A DNA stretch of 64,000 nucleotides from Streptomyces sp. MRC013. GTDB lineage: Bacteria; Actinomycetota; Actinomycetes; Streptomycetales; Streptomycetaceae. Below the pieces are notes generated by a model. It was not told the DNA's origin. It saw nothing but the letters and a program-made list of their open reading frames with translations, and did not search any database. The stretch is taken from NCBI RefSeq assembly GCF_023614235.1, contig NZ_CP094264.1, forward strand, positions 4,216,001 to 4,280,000, given 5' to 3'. This document shows, piece after piece, positions 10,406 through 20,767 of the stretch. A program made the position numbers and the translations under genes. Positions within the stretch are counted from its first letter, which is position 1. Every line of letters begins with the position of its first letter.

Positions 10406-11217
10406 GCGGGAACATCCGGCTGCTGGACGAGACCCTGGCCGCCGCCAGGGCCGAGGACCGGGCCGCGCTCATCGCGTACCTCCCGGCCGGCTTCCCCACC
10501 GTCGACGGCGGGATCGAGGCGGTCAAGGCCGTCCTCGACGGCGGCGCCGATGTCGTCGAGGTGGGCCTGCCCCACAGCGATCCGGTCCTGGACGGCCCCG
10601 TCATCCAGACCGCCGACGACATCGCCCTGCGCGGTGGCGTCCGGATCGCCGACGTGATGCGCACGGTCCGCGAGGCGTTCGAGGCCACCGGGAAGCCGGT
10701 CCTCGTCATGACGTACTGGAACCCGGTCGACCGGTACGGGGTGGAGCGGTTCACCGCCGAGCTGGCCGGGGCGGGCGGCGCCGGGTGCATCCTGCCCGAC
10801 CTGCCCGTGCAGGAGTCCGCCCTGTGGCGGGAACACGCCGCGAAGCACGGCCTGGCCACCGTTTTCGTCGTCGCGCCCAGCAGCAAGGACGAGCGGCTCG
10901 CCGCCATCACCGCGGCCGGCTCCGGGTTCGTGTACGCCGCGTCCCTCATGGGCGTCACCGGCACCCGCGAGTCCGTCGGCGAGCAGGCCGCCGGGCTGGT
11001 GCGGCGCACCCGCGCCACCACCGGCCTGCCGGTCTGCGTCGGGCTCGGCGTGTCCGACGCCGCGCAGGCCGCGGAGGTCGCCTCCTTCGCGGACGGCGTC
11101 ATCGTCGGTTCCGCCTTCGTCAAGCGGCTGCTCGACGCCGACGACCACGCGGCCGGGGTGGCGGCCGTACGGGAACTGGCGGGCGAGCTGGCCCGGGGCG
11201 TGAAGCGGGTTTCGTAG
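10402..11217 (+). CDS. trpA: Tryptophan synthase alpha chain
   Basis: This 271-residue barrel cleaves indole-3-glycerol phosphate to glyceraldehyde-3-phosphate and passes indole through the tunnel to TrpB. The catalytic pair is Glu53 and Asp60 in [11 protein letters not shown]. Other marks are [10 protein letters not shown], the flexible loop around [12 protein letters not shown], and the phosphate site [14 protein letters not shown]. The GTG overlaps the trpB stop. A perfect terminator hairpin lies 19 bases beyond the stop, ending the trp cluster. Confidence 0.97.
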
Positions 11218-11236
11218 CTCGTACGGGTGGATGTGG

Positions 11237-11268
11237 AACCGGGGAGGCGCGCACGTGCCTCCCCGGTT
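11237..11268 (+). terminator. Terminator after trpA
   Basis: A perfect 12-bp inverted repeat (11237-11248 with 11257-11268, 8-base loop) follows the trpA stop and is trailed by the T-rich stretch TTCGTTGCTT. It ends only 12 bases before the next gene's start, so it isolates the trp operon from the DsbA-like gene. Confidence 0.85.
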
Positions 11269-11280
11269 CGTTGCTTGGGC

Positions 11281-12207
11281 GTGAACGAGAAGAACAGGGC
11301 AGGGAAGCAGAGCGCGCGCCGGCGGCTCCAGATCGAACGCGAACGCGAGCGGGCCCGCGAGAAGCGGCGCCGCCTGGTGCTGGTGACGGCGGCCGTCGCC
11401 GGCGTGCTCGCCCTCGCCGCGGTCGTCGGCGTCATCGCGGCGAAGACCGGCGGCGGGGGCGACACCTCCGGCAAGGGCCCGGTGACCGCGCCGTCCGGCG
11501 CCACCGGAGAGGACCGGCTGGTCATCCCGGTCGGCGCGCCGGACGCCCCCGCCACGCTGACGGTGTGGGAGGACTTCCGCTGCCCGGCCTGCGCCGTGTT
11601 CGAGAACACCTTCCGGGACACGATCCACGGGCTGGAGGCCGCCGGGCGGCTGCGGACCGAGTACCGGCTCGCCACGCTCATCGACGGCAACATGGGCGGC
11701 GGCGGTTCGCTCAACGCGGCGAACGCCGCGGCGTGCGCGCAGGACGCCGGGAAGTTCGGCGCCTACCACGACGTGCTCTTCGCCAACCAGCCGGAGGAGG
11801 CCGACGACGCCTTCGCCCGGGACGCGAAGCTGTTCGAGCTGGCGGCGAAGGTACCGGGCCTCGACACCCCGGCCTTCCGCTCCTGCGTCGCCGACGGCAC
11901 CCACGACGGCTGGGTGAACGCGTCGAACGAGGCGTTCCGCGACGGCGACTTCCGGGGGACGCCGACCGTCCTGCTCAACGGCGAGCCGATCTTCCCGGCG
12001 AAGGGGAACGAGCAGATCTCCCCGGCGAACCTGAGGAAGTGGGTCGCGCAGGCCAACAAGGGCAGGAAGCCCGGCACGGCGACCCCCTCCGCCGGGGCGT
12101 CCGCGCCGGGAGGCGGTCCGCGGCCCGCGTCGTCCCCGGCGGGCGGGAGCGGCGGCGGCCCGGACACCGGTTCCGGGCCGGGCTCCGGGGCGGATGCCGC
12201 GCACTGA
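11281..12207 (+). CDS. Membrane-anchored DsbA-like thiol-disulfide oxidoreductase
   Basis: This 308-residue protein has a basic cytoplasmic N-terminus (RERERAREKRRR), one membrane anchor at about residues 31-54, and an extracytoplasmic DsbA/thioredoxin-fold domain. The redox site is CPAC (Cys101-Cys104) in WEDFRCPACAVFE, and the cis-proline segment appears as FRGTPTVLLNGEP. A Gly/Ser/Pro-rich disordered tail ends the protein. It probably forms or isomerises disulfides in secreted proteins. The GTG at 11281 is preferred over an upstream ATG that lies inside the trpA terminator. It precedes lgt, also an envelope gene. Confidence 0.85.
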   Translation: MNEKNRAGKQSARRRLQIERERERAREKRRRLVLVTAAVAGVLALAAVVGVIAAKTGGGGDTSGKGPVTAPSGATGEDRLVIPVGAPDAPATLTVWEDFRCPACAVFENTFRDTIHGLEAAGRLRTEYRLATLIDGNMGGGGSLNAANAAACAQDAGKFGAYHDVLFANQPEEADDAFARDAKLFELAAKVPGLDTPAFRSCVADGTHDGWVNASNEAFRDGDFRGTPTVLLNGEPIFPAKGNEQISPANLRKWVAQANKGRKPGTATPSAGASAPGGGPRPASSPAGGSGGGPDTGSGPGSGADAAH

Positions 12208-12308
12208 CCCGGCACCCGGCCCCGGGCCCCGGCCCGGCCGGGCGTTATGCAGTCTTTGCCGGGCGGGTGGCCCGGTCACCGGCCCGGCAGGGTAGCGTCG
12301 GTCCTGCC

Positions 12309-13256
12309 ATGGACCTTGCCTACATTCCCAGCCCGTCGACCGGCGTGATCCACCTCGGACCGGTCCCGCTGCGCGGCTACGCCTTCTGCATCATCATCGG
12401 TGTCTTCGTCGCCGTCTGGTACGGCAACCGGCGCTGGATCGCCCGGGGCGGCACCGCCGGCACGGTGGCCGACATCGCCGTCTGGGCGGTTCCCTTCGGC
12501 CTGGTCGGCGGCCGGCTCTACCACGTCGTCACGGACTACCAGCTCTACTTCAGCGAGGGCCGGAACTGGGTCGACGCGTTCAAGATCTGGGAGGGCGGTC
12601 TCGGCATCTGGGGCGCCATCGCGCTCGGCGCGGTGGGCGCCTGGATCGGCTGCCGCCGCCGGGGGATCCCGCTGCCCGCGTACGCCGACGCGATCGCCCC
12701 GGGCATCGCCCTCGCCCAGGCGATCGGCCGCTGGGGCAACTGGTTCAACCAGGAGCTGTACGGCCGGTCCACGGACCTGCCGTGGGCGCTGGAGATCGGC
12801 GAGGGCGTGAACCGCGAGCCGGGGCTCTACCACCCGACCTTCCTCTACGAGTCGCTGTGGTGCGTCGGCGTCGCCCTCCTGGTGGTCTGGGCCGACCGCC
12901 GGTTCACGCTGGGCCACGGCCGGGCCTTCGCCCTGTACGTCGCCGCGTACTGCGCGGGCCGCGGCTGGATCGAGTACATGCGCGTCGACGACGCCCACCG
13001 CATCCTGGGCCTGCGCCTCAACGTGTGGACCGCGATCGTGGTGTTCCTGCTGGCCGTGGTGTACATCGTGCTGTCGGCGCGGAGGCGGCCGGGCCGCGAG
13101 GCGGTCGTGGAGCCCCGGGCGGTCGCGGGCGGGACCGCGGCCGGGCCGACGGCGGACGGTGCCGCGGAGGCCGCCGCGGACACCGCCGCGCAGGGGCCCG
13201 GCACCGAGACCGCCGACGCGACGGCCGCCGACGCCGGGGCGCCGCGGAAGCCCTGA
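12309..13256 (+). CDS. lgt: Prolipoprotein diacylglyceryl transferase
   Basis: This integral membrane enzyme (315 residues) transfers diacylglycerol from phosphatidylglycerol to the lipobox cysteine of prolipoproteins. The family signature GRWGNWFNQELYG is at about 140-152, with the N-terminal PLRGYAF and YHVVTDYQLY segments also conserved. About seven hydrophobic segments are visible. Residues after about 260 form an Ala/Thr/Gly-rich cytoplasmic tail not needed for catalysis and typical of actinobacterial Lgt. Its lipoprotein substrates include LivK in this window. A hairpin terminator follows. Confidence 0.96.
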   Translation: MDLAYIPSPSTGVIHLGPVPLRGYAFCIIIGVFVAVWYGNRRWIARGGTAGTVADIAVWAVPFGLVGGRLYHVVTDYQLYFSEGRNWVDAFKIWEGGLGIWGAIALGAVGAWIGCRRRGIPLPAYADAIAPGIALAQAIGRWGNWFNQELYGRSTDLPWALEIGEGVNREPGLYHPTFLYESLWCVGVALLVVWADRRFTLGHGRAFALYVAAYCAGRGWIEYMRVDDAHRILGLRLNVWTAIVVFLLAVVYIVLSARRRPGREAVVEPRAVAGGTAAGPTADGAAEAAADTAAQGPGTETADATAADAGAPRKP

Positions 13257-13277
13257 CCGCGCCCCGCCGCGCGAGGA

Positions 13278-13313
13278 GCGGCCGCCGGGACCCCGAAGGG
13301 CCCCGGCGGCCGC
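13278..13313 (+). terminator. Terminator after lgt
   Basis: A perfect 12-bp GC-rich inverted repeat (13278-13289 with 13302-13313) with a 12-base loop lies 21 bases past the lgt stop. Confidence 0.7.
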
Positions 13314-13343
13314 TTCGCCGTCCCCGAGGTGTGGCGACCCTTA

Positions 13344-13362
13344 CTAAGTAAAGCCTGCCTTG
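13344..13362 (+). promoter_or_regulatory. Candidate iron box (DtxR/DmdR/IdeR type) upstream of the VIT1 gene
   Basis: Read on the reverse strand, this 19-base stretch matches the remembered consensus TTAGGTAAGCCTTACCTAA at 12 of 19 positions. It lies in a short, locally less GC-rich segment about 85 bases before the VIT1/CCC1 start. Iron-responsive control of a metal transporter would make sense, but the match is imperfect and no promoter hexamers were placed with confidence. Confidence 0.35.
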
Positions 13363-13445
13363 CTGGCACACCCCTTACATCGAGCGTATTTTCGAAGATG
13401 ATCGAGGGAAGGCGCGGGTCGGCCCGCGTGGAGCAAGGGAGAACC

Positions 13446-14174
13446 GTGTCCATCATCGAGACCGAGGCGGCGCTGCACGTCGCCCACCGCGACAACCACA
13501 CGCACCGCGACGTGAACGGCGGCTGGCTCCGCCCGGCGGTGTTCGGCGCGATGGACGGCCTGGTCTCCAACCTGGCGCTGATGACCGGCGTGGCGGGCGG
13601 CTCGGTCTCGCAGCAGACCGTCGTCCTCACCGGCCTGGCGGGCCTCGCCGCCGGCGCGTTCTCCATGGCGGCCGGCGAGTACACGTCCGTCGCCTCCCAG
13701 CGGGAGCTGGTCGAGGCCGAACTGGACGTCGAGCGGCGGGAGCTGCGCAGGCACCCGGCGGACGAGATGGAGGAGCTGGCGGCGCTGTACGTGGCGCGCG
13801 GCGTCGAGCCCCGGCTCGCCCGCGAGGTGGCCGTGCAGCTGTCCCGCGACCCGGAGCAGGCACTGGAGATCCACGCCCGCGAGGAGCTGGGCGTCGACCC
13901 GGACGACCTGCCGTCGCCGCTGGTCGCCGCCGCCTCGTCGTTCGGCTCGTTCGCGCTGGGCGCGCTGCTGCCGGTCCTGCCGTACCTGCTGGGCGCGACC
14001 GCGCTGTGGCCCGCGGTGCTGCTCGCGCTCGCCGGGCTGTTCGCCTGCGGAGCGCTCGTCGCCCGGGTGACGGCGCGCGGCTGGTGGTACAGCGGCCTGC
14101 GGCAGCTGGCCCTCGGCGGGGCGGCGGCGGCCGTGACGTACGCGCTGGGAGGCCTCTTCGGCGCGGTGCTCTGA
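13446..14174 (+). CDS. VIT1/CCC1 family metal transporter
   Basis: This 242-residue membrane protein belongs to the VIT1/CCC1 family of iron and manganese transporters. The first helix region WLRPAVFGAMDGLVSNLALMTGVAGG and the second (AGLAAGAFSMAAGEYTSVASQRE) carry the family's conserved acidic and methionine residues (MDGLVSN, MAAGEY). A charged cytoplasmic segment rich in E and R (residues about 85-145) corresponds to the metal-binding hydrophilic domain, and three further hydrophobic segments follow. The GTG start has an AAGGGAGA ribosome-binding site. It probably exports or sequesters Fe2+ or Mn2+, and a candidate iron box lies upstream. Confidence 0.88.
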   Translation: MSIIETEAALHVAHRDNHTHRDVNGGWLRPAVFGAMDGLVSNLALMTGVAGGSVSQQTVVLTGLAGLAAGAFSMAAGEYTSVASQRELVEAELDVERRELRRHPADEMEELAALYVARGVEPRLAREVAVQLSRDPEQALEIHAREELGVDPDDLPSPLVAAASSFGSFALGALLPVLPYLLGATALWPAVLLALAGLFACGALVARVTARGWWYSGLRQLALGGAAAAVTYALGGLFGAVL

Positions 14175-14588
14175 GCCGGGCGCCCGGACACGGGCCGGGG
14201 GCGGGGCGCCGGGCCGCACCGGCCGCCGCCGGGCCGCTGCGGCGGCAGTCCGGTGGCCGCCCCGGCCGGCGGGTGGGACACTGTCCGGGAAGCCGCACGG
14301 GCGACCACCGCCCGGCGGTTTCGGCCCCCCCTCCCGGGGGATGAGCCCCGAACGCCGCGGGCGACGGAGCCCGCCCCCCTTCCGACGGGCCGCAGGGTGC
14401 CGCCCGCGCCCCCTCCCCCGTCCCCGGACGCGGCGCCCGGTGGCGCCGCCCCCGCGGTGTCCGCATGGTGGAACGAGCTATCCGTCCCCCGAGAAACGTT
14501 TCATCATGTGATTCGCACGCGACTCCGACGGAGGGCCAACGTCGTCCCTTCGGCATCCGCACATGCCACGACGACGACGGGAGAGCCC
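14175..14588 (+). other. Intergenic region and leader of gltB
   Basis: These 414 bases hold no supported gene. The last 130 bases before gltB are less GC-rich and contain the palindrome GAAACGTTTC (14493-14502) followed by an ATGTGA minimal open frame. This segment is the likely promoter and leader region. No convincing GlnR box was found. The first 270 bases are GC-rich and featureless apart from short hairpins. Confidence 0.4.
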
Positions 14589-17500
14589 ATGCGCGCCGAC
14601 GCCTGGTCGCCCACGGACGGCCGCCCCGCTGCCCAGGGGATGTACGACCCCCGCCACGAACACGACGCCTGCGGCGTCGGACTGGTGGCCACCCTCACCG
14701 GTGTCCCCGGCCACGAGCTGCTCCGGCAGGCGCTGACGGTGCTGCGCAACCTGGAGCACCGCGGCGCGACCGGCTCCGAACCCGACTCCGGGGACGGCGC
14801 GGGCATCCTCATCCAGGTCCCCGACGCGTTCCTGCGCGAGGTCGCCGGATTCCCGCTGCCCCAGGCCGGCGCCTACGCCGTCGGCACCGCCTTCCTCCCC
14901 GGGGACGCCGCGGACGAAGCCGTCGCGCGCATCGAGACGCTCGCCGGCGAGGAGGGCCTGACCGTCCTGGGCTGGCGCGGGGTCCCCGTCGTCCCGGATC
15001 TGCTGGGTGCCGCCGCCCGCTCCACCATGCCGGTCTTCCGCCAGCTGTTCCTCGCCGACGGCGGCAGCCGCGGCATCGACCTGGACCGCAGGGCCTTCGT
15101 ACTGCGCAAGCGCGCCGAGCGGGAGCTGGGCGTCTACTTCGCTTCGCTCTCCGCCCGCACCCTGGTCTACAAGGGCATGCTCACCACCGGGCAGCTGGAG
15201 CCGTTCTTCCCCGACCTGTCCGACCGCCGCACCGCCAGCGCGCTCGCCCTGGTCCACTCCCGGTTCTCCACCAACACCTTCCCGAGCTGGCCCCTCGCCC
15301 ACCCGTACCGCTTCGTCGCCCACAACGGCGAGATCAACACCGTCAAGGGCAACCGCAACTGGATGCGCGCCCGCGAGTCCCAGCTCGCCTCCGGCCTCTT
15401 CGGCGACGGGGCGCTGGAGCGGACCCTCCCCGTCTGCACCCCGGACGCCTCCGACTCCGCCTCCTTCGACGAGGTCCTGGAACTGCTCCACCTCGGCGGC
15501 CGCTCCCTGCCCCACGCGGTGCTGATGATGGTCCCCGAGGCGTGGGAGAACCACACCTCCATGGACCCCGCCCGGCGCGCCTTCTACCGGTACCACTCCA
15601 CGCTGATGGAGCCCTGGGACGGCCCCGCCTGCATCACCTTCACCGACGGCACCCGGATCGGCGCCGTCCTGGACCGCAACGGCCTGCGCCCCGGCCGCTA
15701 CTGGGTCACCGACGACGGCCTCGTCGTCCTCTCCTCGGAGGTCGGCGTCCTCGACGTCGAGCCCGGCAGGATCGTCCGCAAGGGCCGCCTCCAGCCCGGG
15801 AGGATGTTCCTCGTCGACACCGCGGAGCACCGCATCGTCGAGGACGACGAGATCAAGGCGGAGCTCGCCGCCGAGCACCCGTACCGGGAGTGGCTGGAGG
15901 GCGGCGTCATCGAGCTGGGCGACCTGCCCGAACGCGAGCACGTCGTCCACACCCACGCCTCGGTCGCCCGCCGCCAGCAGACCTTCGGCTACACCGAGGA
16001 GGAACTGCGCGTCATCCTCGCGCCGATGGCCCGCACCGGCGCCGAACCGATCGGCTCCATGGGCACCGACTCGCCCATCGCCGCGCTCTCCGAACGCCCC
16101 CGCCTGCTGTTCGACTACTTCACCCAGCTGTTCGCGCAGGTCACCAACCCGCCGCTGGACGCCATCCGCGAGGAGCTCGTCACCTCGCTGGTCTCCCCCC
16201 TCGGCCCGCAGGGCAACCTGCTGGAGCCGACCGCTGCGTCCTGCCGCAGCGTCACCCTGCCGTTCCCGGTCATCGACAACGACGAGCTGGCCAAGCTCGT
16301 CCACGTCAACGCCGACGGCGACATGCCCGGCATGGCCGCCGTCACCCTCTCCGGCCTGTACCGGGTCTCCGGCGGCGGCGAGGCGCTGGCCGCCCGGATC
16401 GAGGAGATCCGCGCCGAGGCCGAGGCCGCCGTCGAGGACGGCGCCCGCCTGATCGTCCTGTCCGACCGGCACTCCGACACCGAGCACGCGCCGATCCCGT
16501 CGCTGCTGCTCACCTCGGCCGTCCACCACCACCTCATCCACACCAGGCAGCGCACCCGCGTGGGCCTGCTGGTCGAGGCGGGCGACGTCCGCGAGGTCCA
16601 CCACGTCGCGCTGCTCATCGGCTACGGGGCCGCCGCCGTCAACCCGTACCTGGCCATGGAGTCCGTCGAGGACCTCGTCCGCGCCGGGACGTTCGTCCGG
16701 GGCGTCGAACCCCGACAGGCCGTCCGCAACCTGATCCACGCCCTCGGCAAGGGCGTGCTGAAGGTGATGTCGAAGATGGGCGTCTCCACCGTCGCCTCCT
16801 ACCGCGGCGCCCAGGCCTTCGAGGCGATCGGCCTGGACCGGGACCTCGTCGCCGCGTACTTCGACGGCACCTCCAGCAGGATCGGCGGCGTCGGCCTCGA
16901 CGTCATCGCCGAGGAGGTCGCCGCCCGCCACGCCAGGGCGTATCCGGCCGGCGGCGTCGCACCGGCCCACCGCACCCTGGAGACCGGCGGCGAGTACCAG
17001 TGGCGACGCGAGGGCGAGCCGCACCTGTTCGACCCCGAGACGGTCTTCCGCCTCCAGCACGCCACGCGCTCCAAGCGGTACGACGTCTTCAAGAAGTACA
17101 CCGAACGGGTGAACGAGCAGTCCGAGCGGCTGATGACGCTGCGCGGCCTGTTCGGCTTCACCCCCGACCGGCCCCCCGTCCCGATCGAGGAGGTCGAACC
17201 GGCCGCCGAGATCGTCAAGCGGTTCTCCACCGGCGCCATGTCGTACGGCTCCATCTCCGAGGAGGCGCACGAGACCCTCGCCGTCGCCATGAACCGGCTG
17301 GGCGCCAAGTCCAACACCGGCGAGGGCGGCGAGGACCCCGACCGCCTCCACGACCCGGCCCGCCGCTCCGCGATCAAGCAGGTCGCCTCCGGCCGCTTCG
17401 GCGTCACCAGCGAGTACCTGGTCAACGCCGACGACATCCAGATCAAGATGGCCCAGGGCGCCAAGCCCGGCGAGGGCGGCCAGCTGCCCGGCCACAAGGT

Positions 17501-19148
17501 GTACCCGTGGATCGCGAGGACCCGCCACTCCACACCCGGCGTCGGCCTCATCTCCCCGCCGCCGCACCACGACATCTACTCCATCGAGGACCTGGCGCAG
17601 CTCGTCCACGACCTCAAGAACGCCAACCCGGCCGCCCGCATCCACGTGAAGCTGGTCTCCGAGGCCGGCGTCGGCACGGTCGCCGCCGGCGTCTCCAAGG
17701 CCCACGCGGACGTCGTCCTCGTCTCCGGCCACGACGGCGGCACGGGCGCCTCCCCGCTCACCTCGCTGAAGCACGCGGGCGGCCCCTGGGAGCTCGGCCT
17801 CGCCGAGACCCAGCAGACCCTGCTGCTCAACGGCCTGCGCGACCGGATCGTCGTCCAGACCGACGGCCAGCTGAAGACCGGCCGCGACGTGGTCGTCGCC
17901 GCGCTCCTCGGCGCCGAGGAGTTCGGCTTCGCCACCGCGCCGCTCGTCGTCTCCGGCTGCGTCATGATGCGCGTCTGCCACCTGGACACCTGCCCGGTCG
18001 GCATCGCCACGCAGAACCCCGTCCTGCGGGAGCGGTTCTCCGGCAGGCCCGAGTTCGTCGAGAACTTCTTCGAGTTCATCGCCGAGGAGGTCCGCGAACT
18101 CCTCGCCGAACTGGGCTTCCGCACCCTGGAGGAGGCCGTCGGCCGCGCCGAGGTCCTCGACGCCACCCGCGCCGTGGACCACTGGAAGGCCCGCGGCCTG
18201 GACCTCGCCCCGCTGTTCCACGTCCCCGAACTGCCCGAGGGGGCCGCCCGCCACCGGGTCCTCGCCCAGGACCACGGCCTGGAGAAGGCCCTGGACAACC
18301 AGCTGATCGAACTGGCCGCCGACGCGCTGGGCGCACCGAGCGCCGAGGACGCCCGCCCGGTCCGCGCCCGCCTCGCCGTCCGCAACATCAACCGCACGGT
18401 CGGCACCATGCTCGGTCACGAGGTGACCAGGCGGTTCGGCGGGGCGGGCCTGCCCGACGACACGATCGACCTCACCTTCACCGGCTCCGCGGGCCAGTCG
18501 TTCGGCGCGTTCGTGCCGCGCGGCGTGACCCTCCGCCTGGAGGGCGACGCCAACGACTACGTCGGCAAGGGCCTGTCCGGCGGCCGGATCGTCGTCCGCC
18601 CCGACCGGGCCGCCGACCACCTGGCCGAGTACTCGACCATCGCCGGCAACACCATCGCCTACGGCGCCACCGGCGGGGAGATCTTCCTGCGCGGCCGCAC
18701 CGGAGAACGCTTCTGCGTCCGCAACTCCGGCGCCCTGGTGGTCTCCGAAGGCGTCGGCGACCACGGCTGCGAGTACATGACCGGCGGCCGCGCCGTCGTC
18801 CTCGGCGAGACCGGACGGAACTTCGCGGCCGGCATGTCCGGCGGCGTCGCGTACGTCGTCGACCTCGACCCGGACGACGTCAACCCCGCCAACCTGCCGG
18901 CCGTCGAACCCCTCGACGACACCGACCGGGCGTGGCTGCACGACGTGGTGCGCCGCCACCGGGAGGAGACCGGCTCCACCGTCGCCGAGGGGCTCCTCGC
19001 CGACTGGCCCGCCGCCGCCCGGCGCTTCAGCAAGATCACCCCGACCACGTACAAGGCAGTGCTCGCCGCCAAGGACGCCGCCGAGCGGGCCGGTCTCTCC
19101 GAGACCGAGACCACCGAGAAGATGATGGAGGCGGCGACCCATGGCTGA
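14589..19148 (+). CDS. gltB: Glutamate synthase (NADPH) large subunit
   Basis: This 1519-residue protein transfers the amide of glutamine to 2-oxoglutarate. The chain begins with a short propeptide followed by the Ntn amidotransferase nucleophile Cys28 in HDACGVGL. The central and FMN-binding synthase domains include [17 protein letters not shown] and the [10 protein letters not shown] flavin loop. The 3Fe-4S cluster motif [15 protein letters not shown] is near residue 1124. The C-terminal beta-helix domain has repeated Gly-rich turns ([27 protein letters not shown]). The start was chosen at the ATG with a GGGAGAG ribosome-binding site that leaves the usual short propeptide. Its stop overlaps gltD by 8 bases. 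Confidence 0.96.
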   Translation: MRADAWSPTDGRPAAQGMYDPRHEHDACGVGLVATLTGVPGHELLRQALTVLRNLEHRGATGSEPDSGDGAGILIQVPDAFLREVAGFPLPQAGAYAVGTAFLPGDAADEAVARIETLAGEEGLTVLGWRGVPVVPDLLGAAARSTMPVFRQLFLADGGSRGIDLDRRAFVLRKRAERELGVYFASLSARTLVYKGMLTTGQLEPFFPDLSDRRTASALALVHSRFSTNTFPSWPLAHPYRFVAHNGEINTVKGNRNWMRARESQLASGLFGDGALERTLPVCTPDASDSASFDEVLELLHLGGRSLPHAVLMMVPEAWENHTSMDPARRAFYRYHSTLMEPWDGPACITFTDGTRIGAVLDRNGLRPGRYWVTDDGLVVLSSEVGVLDVEPGRIVRKGRLQPGRMFLVDTAEHRIVEDDEIKAELAAEHPYREWLEGGVIELGDLPEREHVVHTHASVARRQQTFGYTEEELRVILAPMARTGAEPIGSMGTDSPIAALSERPRLLFDYFTQLFAQVTNPPLDAIREELVTSLVSPLGPQGNLLEPTAASCRSVTLPFPVIDNDELAKLVHVNADGDMPGMAAVTLSGLYRVSGGGEALAARIEEIRAEAEAAVEDGARLIVLSDRHSDTEHAPIPSLLLTSAVHHHLIHTRQRTRVGLLVEAGDVREVHHVALLIGYGAAAVNPYLAMESVEDLVRAGTFVRGVEPRQAVRNLIHALGKGVLKVMSKMGVSTVASYRGAQAFEAIGLDRDLVAAYFDGTSSRIGGVGLDVIAEEVAARHARAYPAGGVAPAHRTLETGGEYQWRREGEPHLFDPETVFRLQHATRSKRYDVFKKYTERVNEQSERLMTLRGLFGFTPDRPPVPIEEVEPAAEIVKRFSTGAMSYGSISEEAHETLAVAMNRLGAKSNTGEGGEDPDRLHDPARRSAIKQVASGRFGVTSEYLVNADDIQIKMAQGAKPGEGGQLPGHKVYPWIARTRHSTPGVGLISPPPHHDIYSIEDLAQLVHDLKNANPAARIHVKLVSEAGVGTVAAGVSKAHADVVLVSGHDGGTGASPLTSLKHAGGPWELGLAETQQTLLLNGLRDRIVVQTDGQLKTGRDVVVAALLGAEEFGFATAPLVVSGCVMMRVCHLDTCPVGIATQNPVLRERFSGRPEFVENFFEFIAEEVRELLAELGFRTLEEAVGRAEVLDATRAVDHWKARGLDLAPLFHVPELPEGAARHRVLAQDHGLEKALDNQLIELAADALGAPSAEDARPVRARLAVRNINRTVGTMLGHEVTRRFGGAGLPDDTIDLTFTGSAGQSFGAFVPRGVTLRLEGDANDYVGKGLSGGRIVVRPDRAADHLAEYSTIAGNTIAYGATGGEIFLRGRTGERFCVRNSGALVVSEGVGDHGCEYMTGGRAVVLGETGRNFAAGMSGGVAYVVDLDPDDVNPANLPAVEPLDDTDRAWLHDVVRRHREETGSTVAEGLLADWPAAARRFSKITPTTYKAVLAAKDAAERAGLSETETTEKMMEAATHG

Positions 19149-20601
19149 CCCCAAGGGCTTCCTGACCACCGGGCGCGAAGACGCCCCGAACCGCCCGGTG
19201 GGCGAACGCGTCAAGGACTGGAACGAGGTCCGCGTCCCCGGCTCCCTCCTGCCGATCGTCAGCAGGCAGGCGTCGCGGTGCATGGACTGCGGCATCCCGT
19301 TCTGCCACAACGGCTGCCCCCTCGGAAACCTCGTTCCCGAGTGGAACGACCTCGTCTACCGCGAGGACTGGGCCGCCGCCCACGAGCGGCTGCACGCCAC
19401 CAACAACTTCCCCGAGTTCACCGGCCGGTTGTGCCCCGCCCCCTGCGAGGCGGCGTGCGTCCTCGGCATCGACCAGCCGGCCGTCACCATCAAGAACGTC
19501 GAGGTCTCGATCATCGACAGGGCGTGGGAGTCCGGCAGCGTCACCCCGCGCCCCCCGGAGCGCCTCTCCGGCAGGACCGTCGCCGTCGTCGGCTCCGGCC
19601 CGGCCGGCCTCGCCGCCGCCCAGCAACTCACCCGTGCCGGCCACACGGTCGCCGTGTACGAGCGCGCGGACCGCGTCGGCGGACTGCTCCGGTACGGCAT
19701 CCCCGAGTTCAAGATGGAGAAGCGGCACATCAACCGGCGCATCGAGCAGATGCGCGCCGAGGGCACCCGCTTCCGCACCGGCGTCGAGGTCGGCCGCGAC
19801 CTGACCGCCGGAGACCTGCGCAGGCGCTACGACGCCGTCGTCGTCGCGGCCGGCGCCACCACCCCCCGCGACCTGCCCGTCCCCGGCCGTGGACTCAAGG
19901 GCGTCCACCAGGCGATGGAGTACCTGCCGCTCGCCAACAAGGTGCAGGAGGGCGACTTCGTCACCCCGCCGATCACCGCCGAGGGCAAGCACGTCGTCGT
20001 CATCGGCGGCGGCGACACCGGCGCGGACTGCGTGGGCACCGCCCACCGCCAGGGCGCCCTGTCCGTCATCCAACTGGAGATCATGCCCAGGCCGGGGGAG
20101 GAGCGCGCCCCGCACCAGCCGTGGCCGACCTTCCCCGTGCTGTACAAGGTCACCTCCGCCCACGAGGAGGGCGGCGAGCGGATCTACTCCGTCTCCACCA
20201 CCCGCTTCGAGGGCGACGAGGACGGCGACGTCCAGTGGCTGCACCTGGTGGAGGTGGAGTTCACCGACGGCAGGCCGACTCCCAGGCCCGGCACCGAACG
20301 GCGGATCCCCGCCCAGCTGGTCACCCTCGCCCTGGGCTTCACCGGCACCGACGTCGCCAACGGCCTGGTCGAGCAGTTCGGCCTGGAACTCGACGAGCGC
20401 GGCAACATCGCCCGCGACGCCGACTTCCAGACCAACGTGCCGGGCGTCTTCGTCGCCGGCGACGCCGGCCGCGGCCAGTCGCTCATCGTCTGGGCCATCG
20501 CCGAGGGCCGCTCCGCCGCCCGCGGAGTGGACCGGTACCTGACCGGCGCCAGCGACCTGCCGGCCCCGATCCGCCCGACCGACCGCGCGCTGACGGCCTG
20601 A
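19141..20601 (+). CDS. gltD: Glutamate synthase small subunit
   Basis: This 486-residue FAD- and iron-sulfur-dependent NADPH oxidoreductase supplies electrons to GltB. Two N-terminal cysteine groups bind 4Fe-4S clusters: [17 protein letters not shown] (about 47-63) and [12 protein letters not shown] (about 98-109). The FAD-binding GxGxxG is [15 protein letters not shown] and the NADPH-binding motif is [16 protein letters not shown]. The C-terminal FAD segment is [17 protein letters not shown]. The ATG overlaps the gltB stop by 8 bases, so the subunits are translated together. A 12-bp hairpin follows. Confidence 0.96.
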   Translation: MADPKGFLTTGREDAPNRPVGERVKDWNEVRVPGSLLPIVSRQASRCMDCGIPFCHNGCPLGNLVPEWNDLVYREDWAAAHERLHATNNFPEFTGRLCPAPCEAACVLGIDQPAVTIKNVEVSIIDRAWESGSVTPRPPERLSGRTVAVVGSGPAGLAAAQQLTRAGHTVAVYERADRVGGLLRYGIPEFKMEKRHINRRIEQMRAEGTRFRTGVEVGRDLTAGDLRRRYDAVVVAAGATTPRDLPVPGRGLKGVHQAMEYLPLANKVQEGDFVTPPITAEGKHVVVIGGGDTGADCVGTAHRQGALSVIQLEIMPRPGEERAPHQPWPTFPVLYKVTSAHEEGGERIYSVSTTRFEGDEDGDVQWLHLVEVEFTDGRPTPRPGTERRIPAQLVTLALGFTGTDVANGLVEQFGLELDERGNIARDADFQTNVPGVFVAGDAGRGQSLIVWAIAEGRSAARGVDRYLTGASDLPAPIRPTDRALTA

Positions 20602-20630
20602 CGGCCCGACCGCCGCTGTCCCCGGAGGCC

Positions 20631-20672
20631 CGGCGCCCGCCCACGTCCCCGACCGGACCCGGGCGGGCGCCG
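20631..20672 (+). terminator. Terminator after gltBD
   Basis: A 12-bp perfect inverted repeat (20631-20642 with 20661-20672) follows the gltD stop by about 30 bases. Confidence 0.6.
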
Positions 20673-20767
20673 CACCGTGCGGCGGCGCCCCGGCGGGCGT
20701 ACCGTGCGGTGGGCACGCAGGACGTCACACGGGGTGCCGCGCACGGCAGGCACCCGGGGGAGCACGC

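Noticed and set aside
14460..14588. GlnR-binding box before gltB
   Set aside because: GAAAC is present at 14493, but the preceding half-site with 6-base spacing does not match GTNAC.
14478..19310. A 1610-codon open frame antisense to gltB
   Set aside because: It mirrors gltB codon periodicity, has low-complexity V/G/D/E-rich composition, and the plus strand encodes a fully conserved enzyme.
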